Both the position numbers and the translations under genes were made by a program. From assembly GCA_017303505.1 (NCBI GenBank), contig JAFLCP010000006.1, forward strand, positions 1 to 64,000: a stretch of DNA of 64,000 nucleotides. Direction: 5' to 3'. This DNA is from Planctomycetota bacterium. Its GTDB lineage: Bacteria > Planctomycetota > Planctomycetia > Pirellulales > Pirellulaceae. Within the stretch, counting starts at the first letter, position 1. The number at the start of each line of letters is the position of its first letter. The notes beneath the pieces were generated by a model. The model was not told the origin of the DNA. It saw nothing but the letters and a program-made list of their open reading frames with translations, and made no database searches. Below, one piece after another: positions 23,201 to 27,445 of the stretch.

Positions 23201-25029
23201 TCACACCTGGACCATCGACTATTACCGTCGACGAGGACTCTGGCAGCTACTCGGCAGCCTGGGCTTCCAACATCCTGCCAGGCCCTGTAGGAGATCCTGG
23301 TGAGTCGGGACAAACCGTAACGTTTGAAGTGACCCCAACGACGAGCACAAGCTTGTTTGCAACCGCACCAGCGATCAGTTCCACCGGTGTGCTAACCTTT
23401 ATCCCAGCAGCGAATGCTAATGGGACGGTTATCCTCAGCGTGGTTGCTCGTGACAGCGGAAGCAATGTTGCTCCTGACCGTAACTATTCCGATCCGGTGC
23501 TCCTGACAATCACCATCAACTCGGTGAACGATGATCCTGTTGCATCCAACAGCTACAACTACACCATTACAGAAGATACTCTGTTGTCGGTGAATGCTCC
23601 TGGCTTGTTGACACTCGCAACGGACAACGACTTGCCCAATGATGTCTTGTCGGGAGTTGTAGCCAACACGACCAGCCTGCGTGGTGCACCAGTTGTCGTC
23701 AATGCCAACGGGTCATTCAGCTATGATCCTCGCAGCGTGGCTCAACTACAGGCGTTGTCCAATGGCCAATTCTTGTTGGACTCTTTCACCTATCAAGTGA
23801 GAGACGCCGCTGGAGCCCTCAGCAACGTGGCAACCGTTCAGATTCGTGTCGACGGTACGAACGATGCACCTGTCGCCGTTAACGATCCGGCATCTGGCCG
23901 CTTCGTAGTGGCTGCTGGATCGAACCGAGTCTTGACGATCTTGAGCAATGACACCGATGTTGATAATGCCATCAACCCAGCTTCCGTGTCGCTCGAAATC
24001 CTTCCAAGCTTTGGTACAGCAATTGTGAATTCCGATGGTACCGTAACCTATCGTCCGTCGACGGGCTTCCGCGGCAACGATTCGTTCACTTACCGAGTTC
24101 GCGACGTGTTGGGTGCTGTGTCCAACGAGGCAACCGTAAGTATTTTGGTCAACGACTCGCCGGTAGCGGTTGGCGACCAAGCCTTCACCAGCCGAAACTT
24201 GCCAGTAAACATCAACGTCCTTGCCAATGACAATGATCCTGACGGCACGCTAGATACCACAAGCGTTACCATTGTAACTGCTCCTTCAGCAGCTCAAGGT
24301 ACCGCACAAGTACTCTCGAACGGTCAGATCCGCTTCACACCGGCTGCAAGTTTCGTGGGCGAAGCAACCTTCTCCTACACGGTTCGTGATAACGTCGGAA
24401 CCACATCCAATGTGGCTCAAGTACGCGTCACGGTTATCTCCAGTGCATGGCAGAACCAAGGCAATCGTTACGACGTCAATGCTGATACTTATGTGACTGC
24501 AATCGATGCCTTGATTGTTATTAACACCATCAATCGTAACGGTGGTACCATCATCCTCGTGCCAGGTGTAAGTGCACCACCACCTCCATACTTGGATGTG
24601 GACGGCAACAACGTTGTCAATTCACAAGATGCATTGAATGTCATCAACGAGTTGAATCGACGATCGGGAATCGGTGGTGAAGGCGAAGGTTCGGCAGAGG
24701 GTGAAGGTAGCGGCGACTTCAGTATGGCCTACTTGGCCGGTGGCTTGGTCACACAAGCAACCACCCAGTATGTTGGAACCAACGCTATGGTGTCCGCCGT
24801 AGGTCAAGCCATCACCCGCGAAGTGCAAGCCGGTTTGGATTCGATGTTGTTCAATTCGGGTCGCCGAGTTGCAACCGTCCCAGCCTTCGGCAGCTACCCA
24901 ACGGGTCGACTGGAAGATCTGCTCGCCGACGATATGGACGATGTCTATACACTGCTAGCAGCTGACAATGAAGAAGATGATGAAGCAACCGATGTTCTCC
25001 TTTCGGATATCGATTCGCTGCTCAGCTAA
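8269..25029 (+). CDS. Giant secreted LEPR-XLL/dockerin surface protein, 5586 residues
   Basis: One intact 16.8-kb frame. Residues 28-41 (LLETLERRELMAAD) form the LEPR-XLL motif. A matrixin-type zinc site HEAGHGIGLGH (His249, Glu250, His253, His259) is followed by a PPC-like domain (297-430). A second matrixin-like domain ends in a degenerate site near 918-929, followed by another PPC-like domain (about 977-1090). A right-handed beta-helix with long internal repeats spans about 1138-1930, then PPC-like domains near 1961 and 2197 and propeller-like stretches. Ten copies of a DGxxF...FEF module lie between 2635 and 4500, a GEVED domain at 4650-4735, about six cadherin-like/Big_9-type repeats to 5390, a dockerin pair (5394-5468) and an acidic tail. 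AAGGG precedes the ATG. The family setting points to an extracellular or envelope-attached adhesin or matrix protein; peptidase activity is plausible but unproven. Confidence 0.9.
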   Translation: MAMFKNGNSVSGIRSVEKKRALLRRILLETLERRELMAADSAGVIFAPGTPKDYADTWLDFYKQGTSGTGEPDGNSGNFDAGGGGRWSNPVGGPSPNMGDPSTVTWSIVPDGTLVGSNQDPSNFIAFMDGIYGGGAGPVNTRPWFPLVQRAYDNWAAVSGLTFVYESFDDGAPQGGSNRGIQGVRGDVRIGGAAVDGDFGILAYNYFPSNGGNSGFDGDMVLDTSDAFYGLNSDGPSGENRALLNVLMHEAGHGIGLGHVDPVNQTKLMEPFLSTAFYGPQHDDILGGQTLYGDDRESNDAATTATSLGTISNGTRTLSLLSMDNNADRDFFSFDAPSSGRITLSITPVGFQYDVAPTGGSVGPVNSLLYSDLSFQVLGSDGQTILAQVNNGGLGVTEVLTDFDIRTPGRYYIRVDGTTDVVQLYDFSLVATGFRSANADVRAPQLISVNPNAGSIFSFVDPNLNRLSVSPRELIFRFDGAQQLDPATLGSIRITRSGDGTFGNGNDIVIEPGYLGFGDTDRIVIARFKETLPNDLYRIEIFGYDDPDRGVIGLRNIDGILLEPRVPGTDRDTIDFRLELGAQIVSVVPQPVQKSGNTWTQQTNVIEVYFNEDDLWPVAVSSTGSPSDPSIVNTQFYQLHLTGNTVRNTDDTVFNPLSVTYDPALNKAVLTFDSSATATNPFNYTLYNGAAYRLRIGTSETIPTVPFTIDAVATDPADTFTNATGLGTFSGFQSLLVNSEIVNQTNYNLDFPGAPDTPGVREVNATPGDTDYTSIDHLRADAPDTDSTIKTQYYNFLKTQPYGTSSQGTLLFSSITSVQEQRIREVLSFYAQYLGIKFVETDAPVGADDWTIVVGDLIPLGSNSSEGGTLGLAGFQPPGVRANHTFGRNTVILDRAETWNDAFGASDSVKPSLFVVAMREIGNLLGLGQMSELPPGTIMGGNYTNATLGGEPSLLGNNPTEPVFPGDQDIIAGRYLHRPDSRDIDLYRFTIAPGQAGLFTAEIVSERLTDGSLLDSYLTLYRQKPDGSREVIAVNDDYFSQDSFLQLDLAEGTYFLGVSASGNANYNPDINDSGMNGTSEGGYSLRTTFRPLVNRQIVDVSSTALDGDLDGVAGGVFNFWFRAAQPLTDASSTAVRTIFVDKSHVQNTSPGAPALGSLANPYNKISSALSVARPGDIVRILGNGGLDGNALTLADSYAYEIGTGGPLNQPLSDGATMNVPRGVTVMIDAGAVFKLRGASINVGSTTSSVDRSRGNLQILGKPGQTVLFTSYQDETIGVDTNPITTTAKPGDWGGIEFKNDIDQAEGRFSFEREGIFLDYVNNADIRYGGGQVSLDSQTRVIAPIQMAKTRPTITFNTITLSADAAMSADPDSFEETTFNTSLYQLNGTFTPDYTRVGPMIRGNALSNNSTNGLFVRVDTLPGNATTQQTVAGRWDDTDITHVIGQNVVLAGTAGGPKLENARPAINSVTLAGVRVTGGTLAPPVAGTVTYNYRLVYVDAAGGETLASNATQNVNLTYTTPSATFNAVQLTLPTAPAGFVARRIYRSQSNGAGPYVLVTELNRSSSVYVDRGGSLGNILVDRTELNRPRLDSSLVIDPGIVIKSDGARIEAGIGTTLIAEGRDGIPVIFTSRRDDRYGASGTFDTNNDGVSAPNAGDWGGIYFGHLSKGSIDHALITFAGGITSIAGNFAGFNATEIHQADVRISNTVYEQNSSGFGAQSTSNRDGHGFNEAAVVFVRGAQPVIINNIFRNNPTPNTPVISINANALTSDSVLDAGRQRGFADRLTEVVDNLGPMIYGNFVGGNSLNGMDVRGQTLTTSTVWDDTDIVHVLRDEIIVPDLNVLGGIQLKSRPTESLVVKLSGNAGFTATGRPLEIDDRIGGIVQIVGSPGFPVYLTSLRDDSIGAGFDPTGLAQNDTNGDGPSVGNAGDWRSIRLDKYSHDRNVETIVEQESPRVTAPGTNAVPSNAQQLGVLAAAEDEGDENLRLGFTVQGVINEKSDIDVYSFVGNAGTEVWIDIDRTTNALDTVVELVNGNGEIIALSDNSYDEALGSYSIYKNPELIPLHQANSLPRDAFFPKNGNGTTTDFYSTNPFDAGFRIVLPGVIGELNTYFVRVRSSNIDSLNPAANRDDLQDPSKLRDGKTTGRYQLQVRLREMDEWGGSSVRYADIRYATTGIEVLGMPAHSPLLGEAIEPLQAGVDTNNNIGGAVDLGNFSNTDRAALSIAGELATANDVDWYRFDIQIDSIQGSGLAQHLATIIDIDYADGLARPNTSFWLYYNSPNGVQLVAAGTDSNIADDRSAPLNGSDMDDLSRGSVGFLDAYLGSTELTAGTYFLAVTNNSQIPTDLRQFQEGNPSNPLARLEPVNSINKISEDRFNQAPNTTAFGATQVAFNGNANAIDYTLGDVVLFVSRPNASGIVSDLLTVDSLTGTPETSIRTFPFVFDIAMRPDGNLYGYEIPTTVASTDNNNGNYIRIDTAGNGTNVVAGNSGIDTFTQNNNTPPDDAKVAANPETGADDGIGIQFRAITYTTGSSLGLYGAGSRGYNQGTWNALVNTPQSSRNYIYQMNPVSGAATSSPQTDRINAGRAAPATAPIQAAGTQIRERGWVNTTTDINPQASRVLYTSPARTNLASGNIVDGDLITVNGQRYEFDAGTTDPAIRLNITPPGLVPTDGQTFTLTVGATTYTFEFDTGRVLEVTAGGSAALEGQTIVIRDAANVDHTFEFSADNTLATPGAIRIPYRVDDSSDNIVTNITNAINGAGLTITAEILAGTQRITLNGDIALTENTAATQVAAGTEYGLLNAAATSILVEETWTNAQAAAAILAVLDGTHASGVVASLLGNEITFNGADQGFFDTTPWFIVVSTGVSVQPGNIPIPFSIDDSAAEIAQSVYTSLSTIIPGVTWTGNSVSLPNGFAYDTTLTHFQRSTSGRVGPLSLDFAPLPLAIAQAPYVQGVAMVGSRMYAVSERGDLFEVGTYNAITGVVSAFNPSSTANRGDYIATIADPDTGATVTFSGLTVGPRNVEGGRFDDVLFGIASNGDIYAFDVRGRLVPAFANGKSKISTGIAGANGLAFSNLDVNLWHVSANRSGDAGHGVESTFDGSRTADSAAGNSLYFGFEDPKKGSPVQVGNWGGVWDLGNTGVASDYDAGRYNTYEFPGGAQGSIESNPLDLTQYSAEDKPTLYFNYRLATENANSDLNDATVMRDSFRVFAADDDGVWHLLATNNSMFDSERVFNSNDEKDYFINGTDRQVQELYDVNDTNNGTRPAAANSWRQARIDLGDFAGKANVRLRFDFSTAGSMANRVLGTGGEEIRVVEANRLADGDTFTIRRTVAGNPVDSIFEFEFGATFNAPSGANIPEGATFDVDGTTFTFTATPASITDIQIGNSDNSGTMAARIAATLANNGFTVSVDPVNLTRLSVPNATTATQDGSLPANFIDGLPGVAPGNLPVFVTYDMSVAQVRDAIRVALALQYNELSEKSNIDTFRVENEILRLNELRVVDPGKLGLSRQGVSSSDIFGGFGSNLRGQNNRFEGVYIDDIIVGFAERGEIVTNGTIGGTGFASNLQYEPQAITGEDKVEVETGKYQVEIRRAASFGINGGTSLSLDPMAGARAFDTNERLTQGFALVARPGSQIADGESFTISDGVNTVRFEFNDTTINAPLPGAGFTQGNIEVPFTPTMTTAEIARAIRDAINSSDSQAVLKVIAGLSDSRNDSASSSSILVNLYGAAGADNNATNNFGDIAWVEFAVDNFDKEDAGDSNRKRDQGQIILHSNIVRDSSSFGIIIDAASRVSTLTPLAGALPHSGPIRNLPQVNTEGWVPGVVAANNVLASNRAGGILFSGDSRVGNTMNASVPFGRLINNTIYGMNASDIGISVTNNASPTLLNNIVANLGTGIQVDASSNTTVVGYTLYQGNRTNTVGTTAGAQAIQLTATDPLFVNATGYNFYPAPLSKAIDSSLDALADRPELVSVRTAVGLPVSPILAPSRDITGQLRVDDPAVTTPSGQGGNVFKDRGAYDRADFVSPIAQLLVAQDNDNEGRDIDPNLTYVQLLEGTLDHFSILLLEDNGTGPDVSTVSKLSVSILEDGRLLREGVDYTFGFNVTNRTIRLTPLSGIWRPGSAYEITLNNRDRFVLSAQDGASVADGQQFRIVDQNGVSAVYEYESGYSIQVPQTLAITVPAVGAATGGVIDGQSFKIGFNGTEVTFELDSNNNTVLGNTPISIAVGDTATQVRDKILAVLLADTLLNLAPKAVGTDSIHLGSLPLHTLDISNSLLIPSGVSAGVEDGQSFSFTQDGQTKVFEFNTVGDTNIGTGNIAIPFLRTMTNSDIAAAIVNIMTAQAYDLPILADLGNGLVHIGGRSGHVLDTSASLLQGLGTPGVSKSLELLVPSMAGPGAIQDGETFTITRGTQTITFEFNSNAATTPGNTVINFSPSNTAAQVATAIANVIRGTTLGLTGAQAIGDVVKLNEGIGYTINTGTSRLVQSGVSGGAIPIVYTPSAKFTADDMAGVIINAINGTAFAADARSRGSETIFLTGASVVTDIDNIEILGITDVAGNFLAPNRSNQETQFTILLPGVNLDYSDSPDPGYSTVLNSNGARHVVLANDPLRLGNVITTETNGVPTADALGDGGDDGVTFSGVFNENTNPVVVTIEASESGLIDAWVDWNRDGDWNDPGEQFMNTVPVRPGLNTFSLVTPVGASIGTTFARFRISSAGGLSPTGVAMDGEVEDYLINVLPGTPPVGTADQYAVLEGGVLTTIQTTELDALLNNNGVLVNDNAGTPAGTMSAQLVTGPSNGSLVLNANGTFTYTPATDYFGSDSFVYRIVNTNGLIANQNTTVSITVVPQNDNPTAIDLTYSAGQGSTVTIPLADLLLNSTAGPTNESNAAPAGQGQIVSIHPVTPVGSATPAGSTVSYNSTTGMVTFTPSSAAITQGTFEYTLIDDGKDGVQADNVQTGEVNAFKTVTRLVTINFIPVNDPPTFTPGPSTITVDEDSGSYSAAWASNILPGPVGDPGESGQTVTFEVTPTTSTSLFATAPAISSTGVLTFIPAANANGTVILSVVARDSGSNVAPDRNYSDPVLLTITINSVNDDPVASNSYNYTITEDTLLSVNAPGLLTLATDNDLPNDVLSGVVANTTSLRGAPVVVNANGSFSYDPRSVAQLQALSNGQFLLDSFTYQVRDAAGALSNVATVQIRVDGTNDAPVAVNDPASGRFVVAAGSNRVLTILSNDTDVDNAINPASVSLEILPSFGTAIVNSDGTVTYRPSTGFRGNDSFTYRVRDVLGAVSNEATVSILVNDSPVAVGDQAFTSRNLPVNINVLANDNDPDGTLDTTSVTIVTAPSAAQGTAQVLSNGQIRFTPAASFVGEATFSYTVRDNVGTTSNVAQVRVTVISSAWQNQGNRYDVNADTYVTAIDALIVINTINRNGGTIILVPGVSAPPPPYLDVDGNNVVNSQDALNVINELNRRSGIGGEGEGSAEGEGSGDFSMAYLAGGLVTQATTQYVGTNAMVSAVGQAITREVQAGLDSMLFNSGRRVATVPAFGSYPTGRLEDLLADDMDDVYTLLAADNEEDDEATDVLLSDIDSLLS
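8980..9050 (+). other. Intact matrixin-like zinc site within the giant gene
   Basis: Codons for residues 249-259 read HEAGHGIGLGH, the full HExxHxxGxxH metzincin signature, about 220 residues after the N-terminal motif. Downstream TKLMEPFLST supplies a methionine where matrixins have a Met-turn. All three zinc-binding histidines and the catalytic glutamate are present, so this copy could be active. Confidence 0.85.
10870..11100 (+). other. Degenerate second matrixin-like domain within the giant gene
   Basis: Residues 918-929 read MREIGNLLGLGQ, aligning with HExxHxxGxxH but with Arg919, Asn923 and Gln929 in place of the three histidines; Glu920 is kept. The following PPGTIMGG resembles a Met-turn. 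The lead-in (RIREVLSFYAQYLGIKFVET) also matches matrixin helix A. With no zinc ligands this copy should be catalytically dead and may bind or scaffold. Confidence 0.75.
11680..14060 (+). repeat. Beta-helix region with three long internal repeats
   Basis: The protein segment opens with IFVDKSHVQN...GSLANPYNKISSAL, a typical entry to right-handed parallel beta-helices. A block of the form (I/V)xGxxGxPVxFTSxxDDxxG...GDWGGIxF recurs starting at residues 1254, 1614 and 1881. A companion block (GPMIxGN...NG...WDDTDIxHV) recurs at 1398 and 1795. Repeat spacing is about 270-400 residues. This suggests growth of the gene by internal duplication. Confidence 0.75.
16165..21960 (+). repeat. Ten-copy DGxxF...FEF protein module in the giant gene
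   Basis: A short module recurs with its first acidic residue at 2635, 2670, 2704, 3320, 3357, 3634, 4142, 4188, 4283 and 4396. The first half is (D/E)Gxx(F/I)x(I/L), a variable turn, then (F/Y)EF(D/N/E). In complete copies a second half follows 20-30 residues later: GNxxIPFxxxxTxxxIAxAIxxAI. The last three copies are spaced 95 and 113 residues apart and share an ending of the form LD-S-LL-SGV. Several early copies are half-modules. I do not recognise it as a named domain. Confidence 0.8.
24448..24672 (+). other. Dockerin-type calcium-binding repeat pair of the giant protein
   Basis: Residues 5394-5468 contain DVNADTYVTAIDALIVINTIN and DVDGNNVVNSQDALNVINELN, two EF-hand-like dockerin half-repeats separated by a Pro-rich spacer. 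The smaller upstream surface protein ends with the same arrangement, opening with a matching WQN. Here a further tail of about 118 residues follows, ending in many Asp and Glu residues. Confidence 0.85.
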
Positions 25030-25060
25030 TTCGCTTGCGAAGACATAGAGCTCAAATTCA

Positions 25061-25098
25061 AAAACGCCCGTGGCTGCGATTGCAGTCACGGGCGTTTT
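25061..25098 (+). terminator. Strong intrinsic terminator after the giant gene
   Basis: AAAACGCCCGTG-G-CTGC, loop GATT, GCAG-T-CACGGGCGTTTT: a 17-pair stem including one G-U pair, ending in a T-run, 32 bases after the giant gene's stop. The A-run on the left means it could also work in the other direction, but only the plus-strand gene needs it. Confidence 0.92.
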
Positions 25099-25170
25099 CT
25101 ATTAACTCCGCTCGCGATTCACGATATGATCTACGGATAATCGCTCCGTCCCAGCTCGAAAGATCCAATC

Positions 25171-26157
25171 ATGAAATGCCTAGTCTTTAGCGCTAAACCT
25201 TACGATCGCTTGTATCTCGAACCCAAAGCTCGGGAAGCAGGACATGAGTTAGACTTCATCGAAACTCGAATCAACAATAAGACTTGCCGCTTGGCGGAAG
25301 GTTATTCGGCAATTTGTACGTTTGTAAACGACATGCTCGATGCGGAGATTCTGGAGGCCATTCATCGTGCTGGGATTCGCCTCATCACATTGAGATGCGC
25401 GGGCTATAACCAAGTGAACCTTCCGAAGGCCCAAGAATTGGGATTCAAGATCACCCGCGTCCCAGCGTACTCACCTTACGCAGTTGCCGAACATGCAGTC
25501 GGCATGACACTCTCATTGTGCCGAAACTTACATCGCGCTTATCAACGTGTGCGGGATAACAACTTTGCTTTAGACGGCCTGCTTGGGTTTGACTTACACG
25601 GTCGGGAAGTAGGAATTATCGGTACGGGTGCCATCGGTTCAGTGACTGCCAAAATCTTTTCCGGATTTGGATGTCGCGTTCGGCTTTATGATATCCAACA
25701 GAATGCTGCTTGCCATGGAATCGGCGAATATGTACCACTTGAATACTTGCTGCAGAACAGCGATATCATCTCGCTCCATTGCCCCCTCACGCCGTCCACG
25801 TTTCACATGATCAATGAGCAGACCATCGCATCCATGCGGAAAGGTGTCATGCTTATCAATACCAGTCGCGGTGGCCTAGTCGACACACAAGCCGTTATCC
25901 AAGGTTTAAAAAACAGTCATATCGGCTCGGTTGGCCTAGACGTTTACGAAGAAGAGGGTGATCTGTTTTTCGAAGACCTGTCCAACCGCGTTATCACGGA
26001 TGATGTCTTTTCTCGACTTCTCACTTTTCCAAACGTTTTGATCACCGCCCATCAGGCATTCTTTACAACGGACGCACTTAATGCGATCGCCACAACTACG
26101 GTCGATAACTTGACCCGATTTGAAGCCAACCAACCACTTCTGAATTGCCTAACATAG
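25171..26157 (+). CDS. ldhA: D-lactate dehydrogenase (LdhA-type 2-hydroxyacid dehydrogenase)
   Basis: NAD-dependent enzyme that interconverts pyruvate and D-lactate, normally to recycle NADH in fermentation. The 328-residue length matches E. coli LdhA (329), and long stretches recall that enzyme: LRCAGYNQVNLPKAQELG, VPAYSPYAVAEHAVGM and the ending VLITAHQAFFTTDAL. The NAD-binding motif is GTGAIG; the active-site arginine is in INTSRGGLVDT, the glutamate in DVYEEEGDLFFED and the catalytic histidine in TAHQAF. There is only a weak purine-rich ribosome-binding site before the ATG. It lies alone between the giant gene's terminator and a convergent gene, which is 25 bases away. Confidence 0.92.
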   Translation: MKCLVFSAKPYDRLYLEPKAREAGHELDFIETRINNKTCRLAEGYSAICTFVNDMLDAEILEAIHRAGIRLITLRCAGYNQVNLPKAQELGFKITRVPAYSPYAVAEHAVGMTLSLCRNLHRAYQRVRDNNFALDGLLGFDLHGREVGIIGTGAIGSVTAKIFSGFGCRVRLYDIQQNAACHGIGEYVPLEYLLQNSDIISLHCPLTPSTFHMINEQTIASMRKGVMLINTSRGGLVDTQAVIQGLKNSHIGSVGLDVYEEEGDLFFEDLSNRVITDDVFSRLLTFPNVLITAHQAFFTTDALNAIATTTVDNLTRFEANQPLLNCLT

Positions 26158-26182
26158 ATTGTCCCGGACGGCTTAATTGCCG

Positions 26183-27409
26183 TTAAAACGGAGCCTGAGC
26201 GTCCAGACGCTTTCGGGCCTCTTGTGCCCATGGGCTATTTGGAGTTAGCTGCAAGAACTGGTTCCAATGCTCACATGCTTCAGCGTGCGAGCCAAGATCA
26301 TCAAGAACCTGTGCCAAATGATGGTGGACATCAGCATATTCTGAATGCAATGCCAATGCACCTTTGAACACAGCGACTGCTAATTCGTTTTGCCCCAACT
26401 CAGCCAAAACACATCCTAAATTCGCTCGCGCTTCGACAAAATGGCTATCGAGTTCAACCGCCGTAAAATAGCGCTCACGAGCAGCTGCCACTTCACCCAA
26501 GCGATAAAGTAACTCGGCCAGCTGAAAGCATAATTCTGCAGATGGCCCGTCATGGGCCAGAATCAAACGGTAACAAGCAACAGCATCTTCAAGCTCATTT
26601 TGCTCTTCCAGTCGGGTTGCTTCCTCCAACAGCGCTGCGCGATCAAATTGAAAAGTCGAATCGTCCGAAGTCGCTCCAAACGGACTGGGATACTTGAATG
26701 ACACCAAGCGATCCCGGCTTTCGCTATCGAGCTCATGCGACATATCTCCATCGTTCGGAAGATCGAGCGCATCGAAATCGATTCGCAACTGACCTCGAGG
26801 CTCAAGTAGCTTACCCGCCCCACGCATCAAGACTTGCTTGCCCTCTACCAATAAAGACAACTGTGTCAAAGGTCGCTCTGCATCGGGATAGAGCTTTGCC
26901 AATTCGACCAGTTGTTGTTCGATTTGCTGGGGGCTTGTTCCCTGAGCCAAAAGTTCGGCAAGACGGCGAGCGTTTATAACCTCTTGAAAATCAAAATAGG
27001 GTAAACGATGAATTTCTTTGACGGGGACAATCAATCCTAACTTACGCCAACGACGAATCTCGCGTACCGATACAGCGAGAAGATCCGCGAGCATCGCTGG
27101 TGTATAGAGTTGCCGGATGTTCTGCTCATGCTCGACCATCCCCAAACGATGCCAAAGTTCGGTTTCCGAAATGAGCTCGCACTGAGACGCTTGAACACGC
27201 TGCCGGATCGGTTCTGGCAAGATGGTTTGTTCGACGAGGGATGGCAATGAATCTGCCCCCATTACCAACAGATCAATTTCGTCATTGGGCCGCTCAAACG
27301 GAATGGCGCCATGCTCGCGCACAATTCGCATGGCGTCTTTGCGGGATGTGCCGCCCAGCTTACCCACAAATGCGATTTTGAGCCCGTGAAGCGGAGAGCC
27401 TTTCTCCAT
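26183..27409 (-). CDS. BRCT domain - MerR-like HTH - TPR fusion protein
   Basis: A 408-residue cytoplasmic protein with three parts. Residues 7-84 look like a BRCT domain (LHGLKIAFVGKLGGTSRKDA...IVREHGA...IDLLVMGAD). Residues 99-175 form a MerR-type winged helix with LLAVSVREIRRWRKLGLI followed by a wing-like segment. After a short beta-rich linker (about 185-215), residues 250-405 hold at least four TPR units (CYRLILAHDGPSAELCFQLA, ARERYFTAVELDSHFVEARA and so on). AAGG lies nine bases before the ATG. It is 36 bases downstream of the zinc-ribbon gene and likely cotranscribed. A DNA-binding regulator or adaptor is a reasonable inference; targets are unknown. Confidence 0.82.
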   Translation of the reverse strand: MEKGSPLHGLKIAFVGKLGGTSRKDAMRIVREHGAIPFERPNDEIDLLVMGADSLPSLVEQTILPEPIRQRVQASQCELISETELWHRLGMVEHEQNIRQLYTPAMLADLLAVSVREIRRWRKLGLIVPVKEIHRLPYFDFQEVINARRLAELLAQGTSPQQIEQQLVELAKLYPDAERPLTQLSLLVEGKQVLMRGAGKLLEPRGQLRIDFDALDLPNDGDMSHELDSESRDRLVSFKYPSPFGATSDDSTFQFDRAALLEEATRLEEQNELEDAVACYRLILAHDGPSAELCFQLAELLYRLGEVAAARERYFTAVELDSHFVEARANLGCVLAELGQNELAVAVFKGALALHSEYADVHHHLAQVLDDLGSHAEACEHWNQFLQLTPNSPWAQEARKRLDAQAPF

Positions 27410-27445
27410 ACGTACAATCCTTCAGACCAAAGACGAAACTGTTGA

